Shown in pieces: positions 6,159-14,481 of a DNA stretch of 22,367 nucleotides. This stretch comes from JAQGMJ01 sp036271855 (GTDB lineage Bacteria; Pseudomonadota; Gammaproteobacteria; Burkholderiales; JAEUOS01): assembly GCA_036271855.1 (NCBI GenBank), contig DATAZV010000309.1, forward strand, positions 1 to 22,367, given 5' to 3'. The notes under the pieces are model-generated. The model searched no databases, was not told where the DNA came from, and saw only the letters and a program-made list of their open reading frames with translations. The position numbers and the translations under genes were made by a program. Positions within the stretch are counted from its first letter, which is position 1. Each line of letters starts with the position of its first letter.

Positions 6159-7592
6159 ATGCTTGAACCGCAACTTGCCGCCCTTGCAGGCAACCTGCTT
6201 TTGCGCACCGACAGCTACAAGGTGTCGCACTGGCTGCAATATCCGCCCGGCACCCAGCGGGTGTTCAGCTATGTCGAAGCGCGCGGCGGGCTCTTCACCC
6301 ACAGCCTGTTTTTCGGTTTGCAGGCCTATCTGGCCGAATACCTGAGCCGGCCGGTGACCACGCCGCAGATCGAGCAGGCCGCCGCGTTTTTCAAGGCGCA
6401 CGGCGAGCCCTTCAACGACAGTGGCTGGCGCGGACTCGTCGCCAAACACGGCGGCCGCCTGCCGCTGCGCATACGCGCCGTGCCGGAGGGTGCGGTGGTG
6501 CCGGTATCCAACGTGCTGGTGACGGTGGAGAACACCGACCCGGAATTCTTCTGGCTCACCAGCTACCTGGAAACCGAGTTGCTGCGCGCGATCTGGTACC
6601 CGACCACCGTCGCCACGGTGTCTGCGCATGCCAAGAAAACGATACGCCGCTATCTGGAAGCGACCTGCGACCACCCCGAGGCCGAACTGCCCTTCAAGCT
6701 GCACGACTTCGGCGCGCGCGGCGTCTCCAGCCTGGAGTCGGCGGCGCTGGGCGGCATGGCCCACCTGGTCAACTTCATGGGCTCGGACACGGTCACCGGT
6801 GTGCTCGCCGCCAACCGGTATTACGACTGCGAGATGGCGGGCTTTTCGATTCCCGCCGCCGAGCACTCGACCATCACCGGCTGGGGCCGCGAACACGAGG
6901 TGGACGCCTATCGCAACATGCTCGACCAGTTTGCCCGGCCGGGGGCGATTTTCGCGGTGGTGTCCGACAGCTACGACATTTTCAATGCCTGCGAAAAGCT
7001 CTGGGGTGGCGAGTTGCGCGAGCAGGTGCAAAAAAGCGGCGCCACCCTGGTGGTGCGGCCCGACTCCGGCGACCCGGCCGAGACCATCCTCAAGGTGGCG
7101 AACATCCTGGCCGCCAAGTTCGGCGCCACGCCGAACAAAAAAGGCTTCCTGGTGATCAACCACGTGCGCATCATCCAGGGCGACGGCATGAACCTGGACA
7201 GCATGCGCCTGTGCCTGTCCAACCTGTACCACAACGGCTATTCGGCGGAAAACCTCGCCTTCGGCATGGGCGGCGGCCTGTTGCAGCAGGTCGACCGCGA
7301 CACCATGCAATGGGCGATGAAGTGCTCGGCGATCGAAGTCGACGGCGAATGGCGCGACGTCTACAAGGACCCGGTGACCGATGCCAGCAAACGTTCCAAG
7401 CGCGGCCGGCTGGACCTGGTGCGCGAGCGCGATGGCTATCGCACCGAGTGCGTGGGCGCGACCCCGGCGGCTTCAGCGCTGGAAACGGTGTTTGAAGATG
7501 GTGTCATCACGCGCAATACCAGTTTTGCCGACGTGCGCAGCCGCGCCGACATGGGCATGCGCGCGGTGCCGGATTCGTTCATGCCCTTATAA
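6159..7592 (+). CDS. nadV: nicotinamide phosphoribosyltransferase (NAMPT/NadV)
   Basis: Makes nicotinamide mononucleotide from nicotinamide and PRPP, the first step of the two-step NAD salvage route that bypasses nicotinamidase. The 477-residue product aligns by eye with NAMPT: TDSYK (17-21), FSYVEARGG (36-44), HDFGARGVSS (182-191) holding the base-stacking Phe and conserved Arg, GSDTVTG (208-214), AAEHSTITGWG (233-243) with catalytic His236 (human His247), VVRPDSGDP (298-306), and IIQGDGMNLD with the phosphate-binding GDG (341-343). All key residues are present. The frame extends to GTG at 6129, but ATG at 6159 is preferred: GAGAGGGG lies at 6139-6146 and the protein then starts like other family members. 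No NMN adenylyltransferase is next to it. It ends at a strong terminator and is divergent from the Tyr/Pro-rich protein gene. Confidence 0.96.
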   Translation: MLEPQLAALAGNLLLRTDSYKVSHWLQYPPGTQRVFSYVEARGGLFTHSLFFGLQAYLAEYLSRPVTTPQIEQAAAFFKAHGEPFNDSGWRGLVAKHGGRLPLRIRAVPEGAVVPVSNVLVTVENTDPEFFWLTSYLETELLRAIWYPTTVATVSAHAKKTIRRYLEATCDHPEAELPFKLHDFGARGVSSLESAALGGMAHLVNFMGSDTVTGVLAANRYYDCEMAGFSIPAAEHSTITGWGREHEVDAYRNMLDQFARPGAIFAVVSDSYDIFNACEKLWGGELREQVQKSGATLVVRPDSGDPAETILKVANILAAKFGATPNKKGFLVINHVRIIQGDGMNLDSMRLCLSNLYHNGYSAENLAFGMGGGLLQQVDRDTMQWAMKCSAIEVDGEWRDVYKDPVTDASKRSKRGRLDLVRERDGYRTECVGATPAASALETVFEDGVITRNTSFADVRSRADMGMRAVPDSFMPL

Positions 7593-7594
7593 AT

Positions 7595-7623
7595 AAAAAT
7601 GCCGGGTCTCCCCCGGCATTTTT
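7595..7623. terminator. bidirectional intrinsic terminator between NAMPT and the PLP enzyme gene
   Basis: Twelve-base arms AAAAATGCCGGG (7595-7606) and CCCGGCATTTTT (7612-7623) flank a 5-base loop. The A/T ends give a T-run on both strands, so it can stop the convergent genes on each side. It begins three bases after the NAMPT stop codon and ends 16 bases before the stop of the minus-strand gene. Confidence 0.95.
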
Positions 7624-7638
7624 ATTCGGCTGCAATCA

Positions 7639-8775
7639 TCACCAGCCGGAAAAACGCGGCCAGACGGCCGCAACTTCCGCGGACTGGGTGTTTTCAAGCA
7701 CGTGATAGCGATCATGCTGCGCGCCGGTAGCGCAGGCATGGTTGGGCAGGATGCGCAGCAGCGTGCCGATGGGCAGGTCGGGCGTCTGCGCCGGGTTGCC
7801 GGAGCGGTGCGCGATCACGCCGTGCTCCTGGTTGGCCTGGGCCATGATCAGGCCGTCGATCGGGCTGCCATCGGCGTCGCAGACCACGCCATAGCCCTGG
7901 TCGACTTTTTGCGCGGCGGTGCCGCGGTCGCGCGACATCGCCATCCAGCCGGCGTCGGTGATGATCCAGCCGCGATCACGCTGGTGGCCGATGACGGTGG
8001 TGAGCACCGACAAGGCGATGTCGTCCTGTTTGCACACTTCGATGCCGGCCATCACCAGGTCGAAAAAGACGAATACCCCGGCGCGCACTTCGGTGACGCC
8101 GGAGAGGTCCTGCGCGTAGGTGGCGGTGGGCGATGAGCCGATGCTGACCACCGGGCAGGGCAGGCCGGCGGCGCGCAGGCGTTCGGCGCAGTGCACGGCG
8201 AGGCGGCGTTCCTGCCCTGCCATGGCGCGTATGCCTTCGACGGATGTGCAGTTGTACGAGCTGCCGGCGTGGGTCATCACGCCGGCGAGCGCGGCGCCGC
8301 CTTCGTGCAGCAGTTTGCCTATGCTGATCAATTCCGGCGCCTCCGGCTTGACGCCGGAGCGGTGGCCGTCGCAATCGATTTCGATCAGCACTTCGAAGCG
8401 CGTGCCTGTTTCGCGGCCATGGGCGACGACGGCGCGCGCCATTTCTTCATTGTCGAGGATGATCTTCAGCCGGGCGCCGGCGCGCATCAGGCGCGCGACA
8501 TGCTCCAGCTTGTTCGGCGTCACGCCGACGGCGTAAAGAATGTCGCTGATGCCATAGCTGAAAAAATACTCCGCCTCCTTCAGCGTCGAGACGGTGATCG
8601 GCCCGGCGGGCGTGGCGATCATGCGCCGCACCACGTCGATGGCTTTGGGCGTTTTCACATGCGGGCGAAAGGCGACGCCCAGGCGCGCCAGGTGTTCGCG
8701 CATGCGCGCGATGTTGCGGTCCATTTTCACCTGGTCGAGCACCAGGGCGGGGGTTTCGAGTTCAGTCAGGTGCAT
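7639..8775 (-). CDS. D-threonine aldolase / D-serine dehydratase-like PLP enzyme
   Basis: A 378-residue fold-type III (alanine racemase-like) PLP enzyme of the DSD1/D-threonine aldolase family, which cleaves D-3-hydroxy amino acids or dehydrates D-serine using a divalent metal. Visible: LETPALVLD near the N-terminus, FRPHVKTPKA (36-45) with Schiff-base Lys41, LIEIDCDGHRSGV, MTHAGSSYNC, SIGSSPT phosphate-binding loop, EVRAGVFVFFD, and LPNHACATGAQHDRYHV with metal-binding His346 and Cys348. The two activities cannot be separated by eye. The frame can be extended to a TTG at 8790, but ATG at 8775 gives the usual N-terminus. Its start lies 21 bases past the nhaA stop on the same strand, so it is probably the last gene of a cupin-nhaA-PLP enzyme operon. 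Confidence 0.92.
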   Translation of the reverse strand: MHLTELETPALVLDQVKMDRNIARMREHLARLGVAFRPHVKTPKAIDVVRRMIATPAGPITVSTLKEAEYFFSYGISDILYAVGVTPNKLEHVARLMRAGARLKIILDNEEMARAVVAHGRETGTRFEVLIEIDCDGHRSGVKPEAPELISIGKLLHEGGAALAGVMTHAGSSYNCTSVEGIRAMAGQERRLAVHCAERLRAAGLPCPVVSIGSSPTATYAQDLSGVTEVRAGVFVFFDLVMAGIEVCKQDDIALSVLTTVIGHQRDRGWIITDAGWMAMSRDRGTAAQKVDQGYGVVCDADGSPIDGLIMAQANQEHGVIAHRSGNPAQTPDLPIGTLLRILPNHACATGAQHDRYHVLENTQSAEVAAVWPRFSGW

Positions 8776-8796
8776 GGGCGCATGATACAAAGTTCG

Positions 8797-9957
<1,161 letters not shown>

Positions 9958-9973
9958 GCCCGGCGCGGTGGCG

Positions 9974-10474
9974 CTAAACCGCTTCGAACTTGTCGCGCTT
10001 GATGGTCGCCATGTCCAGGCCCTCCAGGCGCAACAGGCGGGTGGGGCCGTCGCGGCGCGGCGAATGCAGGTCGCCTTCGTTGTACAGGTGGGCACTGCCG
10101 GGGGTGAGCGAGTAGGAGCGCAGCGCGTGTGCCTTGCCCGGCGTGCCCGGGGCCGGCGCCTCGACCAGTTCGTAGTCGCTCATGTGGGTTTCGCCGGCGG
10201 CCTGGCCGTAGATCGCCCAGGAGGGGCCATGGTCGTGCGGCGGCGAGGTCTTGGCGCTGTGGTAGACGTGGGCGAGGATGCAAAAGCCCAGTTCCGGGTC
10301 CTGGTAGATCACCTTGCGCTCGGGCATGTCGGCGGTGATCGTCTTTTCGACGAATTCGCGGTCCTGCAGCACTTCGCGCACCAGGTCGCGCACCTGTTCG
10401 CGGCCTGTCGGCCCGGGGCTGGCTTTCAGCAGGTCGTGGCAGGCGGCGGCAAAACCTTCGAGGGTATGGCTCAT
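9974..10474 (-). CDS. cupin-fold metal-dependent enzyme, cysteine dioxygenase-like
   Basis: A 166-residue protein of the double-stranded beta-helix (cupin) superfamily, in the group of predicted metal-dependent enzymes related to thiol dioxygenases. The core motif PPHDHGPSWAIYGQAAGETH (78-97) supplies His80 and His82 as likely iron ligands with Glu95 and His97 nearby; a third ligand is probably His129 (GSAHLYNEGDLH, 127-137) or His137. The N-terminal 45 residues look helical. ATG at 10474 is chosen because GGAG lies seven bases upstream; a longer frame to 10525 has no ribosome binding site. First gene of the likely operon with nhaA and the PLP enzyme. The substrate is unknown; a small thiol or organic acid is possible by family analogy only. 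Confidence 0.82.
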   Translation of the reverse strand: MSHTLEGFAAACHDLLKASPGPTGREQVRDLVREVLQDREFVEKTITADMPERKVIYQDPELGFCILAHVYHSAKTSPPHDHGPSWAIYGQAAGETHMSDYELVEAPAPGTPGKAHALRSYSLTPGSAHLYNEGDLHSPRRDGPTRLLRLEGLDMATIKRDKFEAV

Positions 10475-10571
10475 GCTCGTGCTCCGGTAAATGAGGCATG
10501 CATGATACGCCGACTCGCCCTCCATTTACGCATTGGCCCCTCGTGTGGGCCGGGCCGCTTCATCCCGGGCC

Positions 10572-10973
10572 TTACTTTTCCAGCAGCGCCTTCAGACTGG
10601 CGAGATCGTTCTCGACCATGCCGGCGTCACGCGCGAAAGCGGCGTCGTCCATCTCCGGCTGGCGGTACAGTGTGAATACCACCTCGCTGCCGGCGCCATT
10701 GGCCAGCACCCGCAGCGGCACGTAGACCTCGGCGCCGTCGGGCAACACCACGGTATGGTCAAGCACGCCAAGGTCATTGGACGGGGCAAAGCGCATTTTC
10801 AGCCGGCCCTGGGCCGTGTGCACTTCCCAATCCGCGCCGGTACGGCTGATGCCGTGGCCCAGGCCGGCCGCCCAGGCGGGCATGTTTTCGGGGTTGCCGG
10901 CGTAGGCATAAACGTCCTGCGGGGTACGCTCGATGGCAATCGACAAGTGGCGCACTTGCTTGAACTTGACCAT
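10572..10973 (-). CDS. SRPBCC family protein (START-like ligand-binding fold)
   Basis: A 133-residue cytoplasmic protein with the look of the polyketide cyclase/dehydrase SRPBCC group: an N-terminal strand (QVRHLSIAIERTPQDVYAYA) followed by the NPENMPAWAAGLG helix segment, then a run of beta strands (GRLKMRFAPSNDLGVLDHTV, VPLRVLANGAGSEVVFTLYR), and a long C-terminal helix (MVENDLASLKALLEK). Such proteins bind hydrophobic ligands in a deep cavity; no catalytic residue can be assigned. AGGAAAG lies about eight bases upstream of the ATG, and an AT-rich stretch (about 11003-11016) may contain the promoter. It is 97 bases from the cupin gene on the same strand and might or might not share its transcript. 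Confidence 0.82.
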   Translation of the reverse strand: MVKFKQVRHLSIAIERTPQDVYAYAGNPENMPAWAAGLGHGISRTGADWEVHTAQGRLKMRFAPSNDLGVLDHTVVLPDGAEVYVPLRVLANGAGSEVVFTLYRQPEMDDAAFARDAGMVENDLASLKALLEK

Positions 10974-11019
10974 GACAGCGGCTTTCCTGGCAGGTGACTG
11001 TACAAAAATATATTAGCGT

Positions 11020-11047
11020 AATCCGCCGGGTGCCGCGGCGGCGGATT
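11020..11047. repeat. inverted repeat AATCCGCCG-N10-CGGCGGATT between divergent genes
   Basis: Perfect 9-base arms at 11020-11028 and 11039-11047 with a 10-base centre. It lies between the SRPBCC gene (minus) and the TRAP binding-protein gene (plus), next to the AT-rich stretch that probably holds the SRPBCC promoter. It has no T-run, so an operator role is more likely than termination. Confidence 0.45.
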
Positions 11048-11098
11048 TGCGCGCATAATCATTTTTCCGCGAGGATGGTGGCGTGCGGGGTGCCGCGG
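11028..11098 (+). repeat. direct repeat GGGTGCCGCGG, two copies 60 bases apart
   Basis: Identical 11-base copies at 11028-11038 and 11088-11098 flank a CATAAT hexamer (11054-11059) that could be the -10 of the TRAP binding-protein gene. Each copy contains the palindrome CCGCGG. In this GC-rich background a chance repeat is possible. Confidence 0.35.
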
Positions 11099-11107
11099 AA
11101 CTCATGA

Positions 11108-11120
11108 GGTATTCAATACC
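11108..11120 (+). promoter_or_regulatory. palindrome GGTATT-C-AATACC in the TRAP gene leader
   Basis: A perfect 13-base palindrome ends 20 bases before the ATG and just upstream of the ribosome binding site GGAG (11127-11130 region). It could be an operator site or a small leader hairpin; no partner regulator is identifiable. Confidence 0.35.
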
Positions 11121-11140
11121 AACTACGGAGACAAAACACC

Positions 11141-12235
11141 ATGCAAAGACGAGAATTCATCCGCCACGGCGGCATCGCGGGCATCCTCGCGGCAAGCGCC
11201 GCGCCGGCATACGCGCAAAGCCAGCCGACCATCAAATGGCGCCTCACCTCGAGCTACCCGAAAAGCCTGGACACCCTGGTGGGGGCGGCGGACAACATCG
11301 CCAAGCGCGTGGCCGACGCCACCTCGAACAAGTTCCAGATCCAGGTGTTCGCCGCCGGCGAGATCGTCCCCGGCCTGCAGGTGCTCGACGCGGTGCAAAA
11401 CGCCACCGTCGAATGCGGCCAGACCATCATGTACTACTACGTCGGCAAGAACCCGGCGCTGACCTTCGGCGCCATCCTGCCCTTCGGCATGAATGCGCGC
11501 CAGCACAATGCCTGGTGGTACCAGGGGGGCGGCGGCGAACTGTTCAACGAATACCTGTCGAAAAGCTTCGGCTGCACCGCGATGCCCTGCTTGAACACCG
11601 GCACCCAGATGGGCGGCTGGTTCCGCAAGGAAATCAAGACGGTGGCCGATCTCAAGGGCCTGAAGTTCCGCGTCGGCGGCGTCGCCGGCGCGGTGCTGCA
11701 GCGCCTGGGGGTGGTGCCGCAGCAGCTGGCCGGCGGCGACATCTACCCGGCGCTGGAAAAAGGCACCATCGATGCCGCCGAGTGGGTCGGGCCCTACGAC
11801 GACGAAAAACTCGGCTTCTACAAGATCGCCAAGTATTACTACACGCCGGGCTGGTGGGAAGGCAACGCCGCCAGCGTGATGCTGGTCGGCAGCAAGGCAT
11901 GGGAAGCGCTGCCCAAGGACTACCAGGCGGTGTTCCAGGCCGCCTGCGGCGAATCGAACGCGGTGGCCACCGCGCGCTACGATCACGTCAATCCGGCGGC
12001 GATGAAACGCCTGATCGCCAATGGCACCCAGTTGCGCGCCTTCAGCCGCGACATCATGGACGCCAGCTACAAGGCGGCGCACGAGCAGTACGCCGAATGG
12101 AGCGAAAAGATTCCGGAGTTCAAGAAACTGCACGACTCCTACTTCAAATACCTGGAAGAAGAGCTGGCCTGGTTCCGTGTCGCCGAAGGGACGTTCGACA
12201 ACTACATGTCGGGCCGCGCCGGGCGCAAGAAATAG
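11141..12235 (+). CDS. TRAP transporter substrate-binding protein, DctP family
   Basis: A 364-residue periplasmic binding protein that delivers an organic acid to a TRAP transporter. The signal peptide looks twin-arginine type: QRREFIRHGG, a hydrophobic segment (11-20), then PAYA with predicted cleavage after Ala25. The mature protein has the TRAP SBP pattern: FAAGEIVPGLQVLDAVQNAT, NTGTQMGGWFRKEI (Gln156), DLKGLKFRVGG with the ligand carboxylate-binding Arg177, and GTIDAAEWVGPYDDEKLGF. It most resembles the 2-oxoacid-binding (TakP-like) group, an inference from the TQMGGWFRKE and EWVGP motifs. GGAG lies about ten bases upstream of the ATG. No DctQ or DctM membrane subunit gene is present on either side, so it is an orphan here. 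Confidence 0.94.
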   Translation: MQRREFIRHGGIAGILAASAAPAYAQSQPTIKWRLTSSYPKSLDTLVGAADNIAKRVADATSNKFQIQVFAAGEIVPGLQVLDAVQNATVECGQTIMYYYVGKNPALTFGAILPFGMNARQHNAWWYQGGGGELFNEYLSKSFGCTAMPCLNTGTQMGGWFRKEIKTVADLKGLKFRVGGVAGAVLQRLGVVPQQLAGGDIYPALEKGTIDAAEWVGPYDDEKLGFYKIAKYYYTPGWWEGNAASVMLVGSKAWEALPKDYQAVFQAACGESNAVATARYDHVNPAAMKRLIANGTQLRAFSRDIMDASYKAAHEQYAEWSEKIPEFKKLHDSYFKYLEEELAWFRVAEGTFDNYMSGRAGRKK

Positions 12236-12264
12236 GCGTGCCGGCACCGCGGACCGTCCTTGCC

Positions 12265-12299
12265 GGTTCGCGGCTGCCGGCTTTGGGTGTCCGCGAACC
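12265..12299. terminator. possible hairpin between convergent TRAP and response regulator genes
   Basis: Arms GGTTCGCGG (12265-12273) and CCGCGAACC (12291-12299) pair perfectly around 17 bases that contain a further GCCGGC palindrome. It fills the gap between two convergent genes and touches the regulator stop codon. There is no T-run, so termination is uncertain. Confidence 0.4.
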
Positions 12300-12739
12300 T
12301 AGGTCGAGGGCGTGCGGTTCACCACCGCCCAATACAGGCCTACCTGCACCACCACCTGGGCAAATTGCGAAAAATCCACCGGCTTGACGATATAGCTGTT
12401 GACGCCCAGCTTGTAGCTTTCCATGATGTCGCGTTCTTCCGCCGAGGAAGTCAGGATGACCGCCGGGATCAGGCGGGTCCTTTCGTCGGCACGCATCTGG
12501 CGCAGCACCTCGATGCCGTCCACCCGGGGCATCTTGATGTCCAGCATCACCAGCTTCGGGTTGCCGCTGCGGCCGCTGAACTTGCCGGTGCCGAAAATGA
12601 ACTCAAGCGCTTCGACGCCGTCCCGGACCCAGGTGACGCTGTTGGCGAGGTTGCTTTTTTTCAGCGCGCGCAGCGCCATTTCGGCATCGCTGGCACTATC
12701 CTCCGCGAGCAGGATCTCAATCTCCCGCAGGTCTTGCAT
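12299..12739 (-). CDS. single-domain response regulator (CheY/Rcp1-like)
   Basis: A 146-residue receiver with no output domain. Residues: acidic pocket Glu13-Asp14 (LLAEDSASDAEMALRALKK), phosphoacceptor Asp67 in LVMLDIKMP, Thr97 in ILTSS, and Lys119 in YIVKP. The DSASDAEM signature and the insert before the Asp are typical of Rcp1-type regulators that pair with phytochrome-like or CHASE3 histidine kinases. The gene overlaps the 3' end of the upstream kinase gene by 23 bases and has its own AGGAGA six bases before the ATG, so both are made from one transcript. The downstream target of the phosphorylated regulator is not visible here. Confidence 0.95.
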   Translation of the reverse strand: MQDLREIEILLAEDSASDAEMALRALKKSNLANSVTWVRDGVEALEFIFGTGKFSGRSGNPKLVMLDIKMPRVDGIEVLRQMRADERTRLIPAVILTSSAEERDIMESYKLGVNSYIVKPVDFSQFAQVVVQVGLYWAVVNRTPST

Positions 12740-14213
12740 CGTCTTCTCCTGGTTCGGCCGCCGATAGCGGCAAGGTGAAACTGAAAGTGGCGCCCTGGTC
12801 GGGCCGGGCGTCGGCCCAGACGCGGCCGCCGTGACGCGTCACCACGCGCTGCACGATCGCCAAGCCGACGCCCGTGCCGGGGTATTCGTCGATGCCGTGC
12901 AGGCGCTGGAACACGCCGAACAGCTTGCCGGCGTAGCGCATGTCGAAGCCGACGCCGTTGTCGCGCACGTAATAGACGGCTTCGTCTCCCCGCATCTCGC
13001 TGCCCACTTCGATGCGCGCCGGCGTGCGCGTGGCCGAGTACTTGATGGCGTTGGCGATCAGGTTGGTCCACACCTGGCGCAACAGGCTGGCGTCGCCCGG
13101 GGCATTCGGCAAGGCGCCGATGTGGACTTCCGGCGGCGCCGTGCCACCGGCCGCCTCGGCCGCGCCGCACTGCGCGACCGCCGCGCGCGCCAGCTTCGTC
13201 ATGTCCACTTCCGCTTTTTGCAGCGCCTGGTTGCCCAGGCGCGAAAAGGTCAGCAGATCGTCGATCAGGGTGTTCATCATATTGGCGTTGCCGCGCACCA
13301 GTGACAGCAGGCGCCGTCCTTCCTGGTCCAGGCCGGCGCCGTAATCTTCTTCCATGATCTGCGCGTAGCCCGATACCGCGCGCAGCGGAATGCGCAGGTC
13401 ATGCGACACCGAATAGCTGAATCCCTCAAGCTCGCGATTGGAAACCTCCAGTTGCGCGGCATGGCGCGCCAGGCGGCCGTTGAGCCCGCGCACCTGGCTT
13501 TCCGCCCGGGTGCGCTCCCGCACCTCCTGGTGCAGCAACAGGTAGGAGAGCCCGATCAGGGACAGGCTGAAGGCAAAGCCGGCAATGATGATCTGCTTGG
13601 TGAAAGCCGCGCTTTCTTCCGATTCGCGCCCGCGCTGCTCCAGCAGTGCCTGTTCGGTGCGCGTCATCGCTGCTGCCTCGGCGCGGAACTGGTCCATCAG
13701 GCGCTTGCCGGCGCCGCTCTGGATCGCCTCGCCCAGCTTGGCCGTATCGACGCGCAGATCGGGTGCCCGCGAAAGGACCGCCAGCTTGTCGCTGCCATTG
13801 CGTTCCAGGCGGTCGATCGCAGCGCGTTGGGCCGGATTGTCGGCGGTCAGCGCACGCAGGCGCGCGAGCGCGCGCGGAAACTGGTCCGTGGCGCGCTGGA
13901 ACGGCTCCAGGTATTCATTGTTGCCGGTCAGCAGGAAGCCGCGCTGCCCGGTCTCGGCATCGGTCATCAGGGCCAGGGCTTCCTGAATCGCCTGCATCAC
14001 CTCGTGGGTATGGCTCACCGACAGCGAACGCTGGTGCGCGGTTTGCGCGCTGTGATAGGACACCGCGCCGACCAGCAGGAGAACGGCGGCACCCAGCGCA
14101 AAGCCGCTGGCGACCAGCCATTTTCGGCCTGCCGTGCCGAACCGGAAGTAGCCCGGAGGAGAATCGGCTGGAGGCGGATTGACGTCGACGGAACTGGTGG
14201 TTCGGCTATTGAT
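12717..14213 (-). CDS. CHASE3-domain sensor histidine kinase, apparent ATC start
   Basis: Inner-membrane sensor kinase. From the proposed start it has 498 residues: a Pro-rich cytoplasmic tail, TM1 (WLVASGFALGAAVLLLVGAV, about 34-53), a CHASE3 sensor (about 55-200, with the ALMTDAETGQRGFLLTG signature), TM2 (about 208-228), a coiled coil, HisKA with His271 in SVSHDLRIPLRAVSGY, then HATPase_c with N-box LTNLIANAIKYS, DNGVGFDMRY and GTGVGLAI. The only standard in-frame start, GTG at 14063, would delete TM1. The frame is open up to a TGA near 14300 without ATG, GTG or TTG; however ATC at 14213-14211 sits six bases after AAAGGAG (14226-14220). ATC initiation, or a lost start codon, is inferred. 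It overlaps the regulator gene, its likely partner. Confidence 0.85.
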   Translation of the reverse strand: MNSRTTSSVDVNPPPADSPPGYFRFGTAGRKWLVASGFALGAAVLLLVGAVSYHSAQTAHQRSLSVSHTHEVMQAIQEALALMTDAETGQRGFLLTGNNEYLEPFQRATDQFPRALARLRALTADNPAQRAAIDRLERNGSDKLAVLSRAPDLRVDTAKLGEAIQSGAGKRLMDQFRAEAAAMTRTEQALLEQRGRESEESAAFTKQIIIAGFAFSLSLIGLSYLLLHQEVRERTRAESQVRGLNGRLARHAAQLEVSNRELEGFSYSVSHDLRIPLRAVSGYAQIMEEDYGAGLDQEGRRLLSLVRGNANMMNTLIDDLLTFSRLGNQALQKAEVDMTKLARAAVAQCGAAEAAGGTAPPEVHIGALPNAPGDASLLRQVWTNLIANAIKYSATRTPARIEVGSEMRGDEAVYYVRDNGVGFDMRYAGKLFGVFQRLHGIDEYPGTGVGLAIVQRVVTRHGGRVWADARPDQGATFSFTLPLSAAEPGEDDARPAGD

Positions 14214-14219
14214 TTCCGG

Positions 14220-14226
14220 CTCCTTT
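14220..14226 (-). promoter_or_regulatory. Shine-Dalgarno AAAGGAG supporting an ATC start
   Basis: On the minus strand AAAGGAG is followed by six bases and ATC (14213-14211), an optimal spacing. It is the only strong ribosome binding site upstream of the histidine kinase frame, and the frame from ATC encodes the first transmembrane helix that CHASE3 proteins need. Confidence 0.6.
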
Positions 14227-14481
14227 GAATGAGAATAGTCGCCGCACTGCGCCGCTGCGTGATTCCCGCCCCCTGTATTTGACCGGCCGCGCTGTCATTG
14301 GTGCCCGCTTTGTCTCTTCCACCGGATCATGGAATTGATGCAGAATAAGAACCACACGACGCGGGGGGTACGCACCGGCGCCCAAGGACAGTAAGTTCTT
14401 TGGCGGTCCCAAACTACGTAGAAACGGCAAGGTGGAAAAAGCTTGCTCCATCACAGCTATCAGTGAAAGAGGCGGGAGGGT

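Noticed and set aside
9958..10095. N-terminal extension of nhaA by 46 codons
   Set aside because: The extension is the cupin gene in another frame, and its residues (Cys/Arg/Trp-rich) do not resemble NhaA; ATG 9957 gives the normal length.
10475..10525. Upstream start for the cupin gene at 10525
   Set aside because: No ribosome binding site, and the extra 17 residues add nothing family-like; ATG 10474 has GGAG at good spacing.
11083..12387. A 434-codon plus-strand frame overlapping the TRAP binding-protein gene
   Set aside because: Out-of-frame reading of the same stretch; only the frame from 11141 gives a signal peptide and the DctP motifs.
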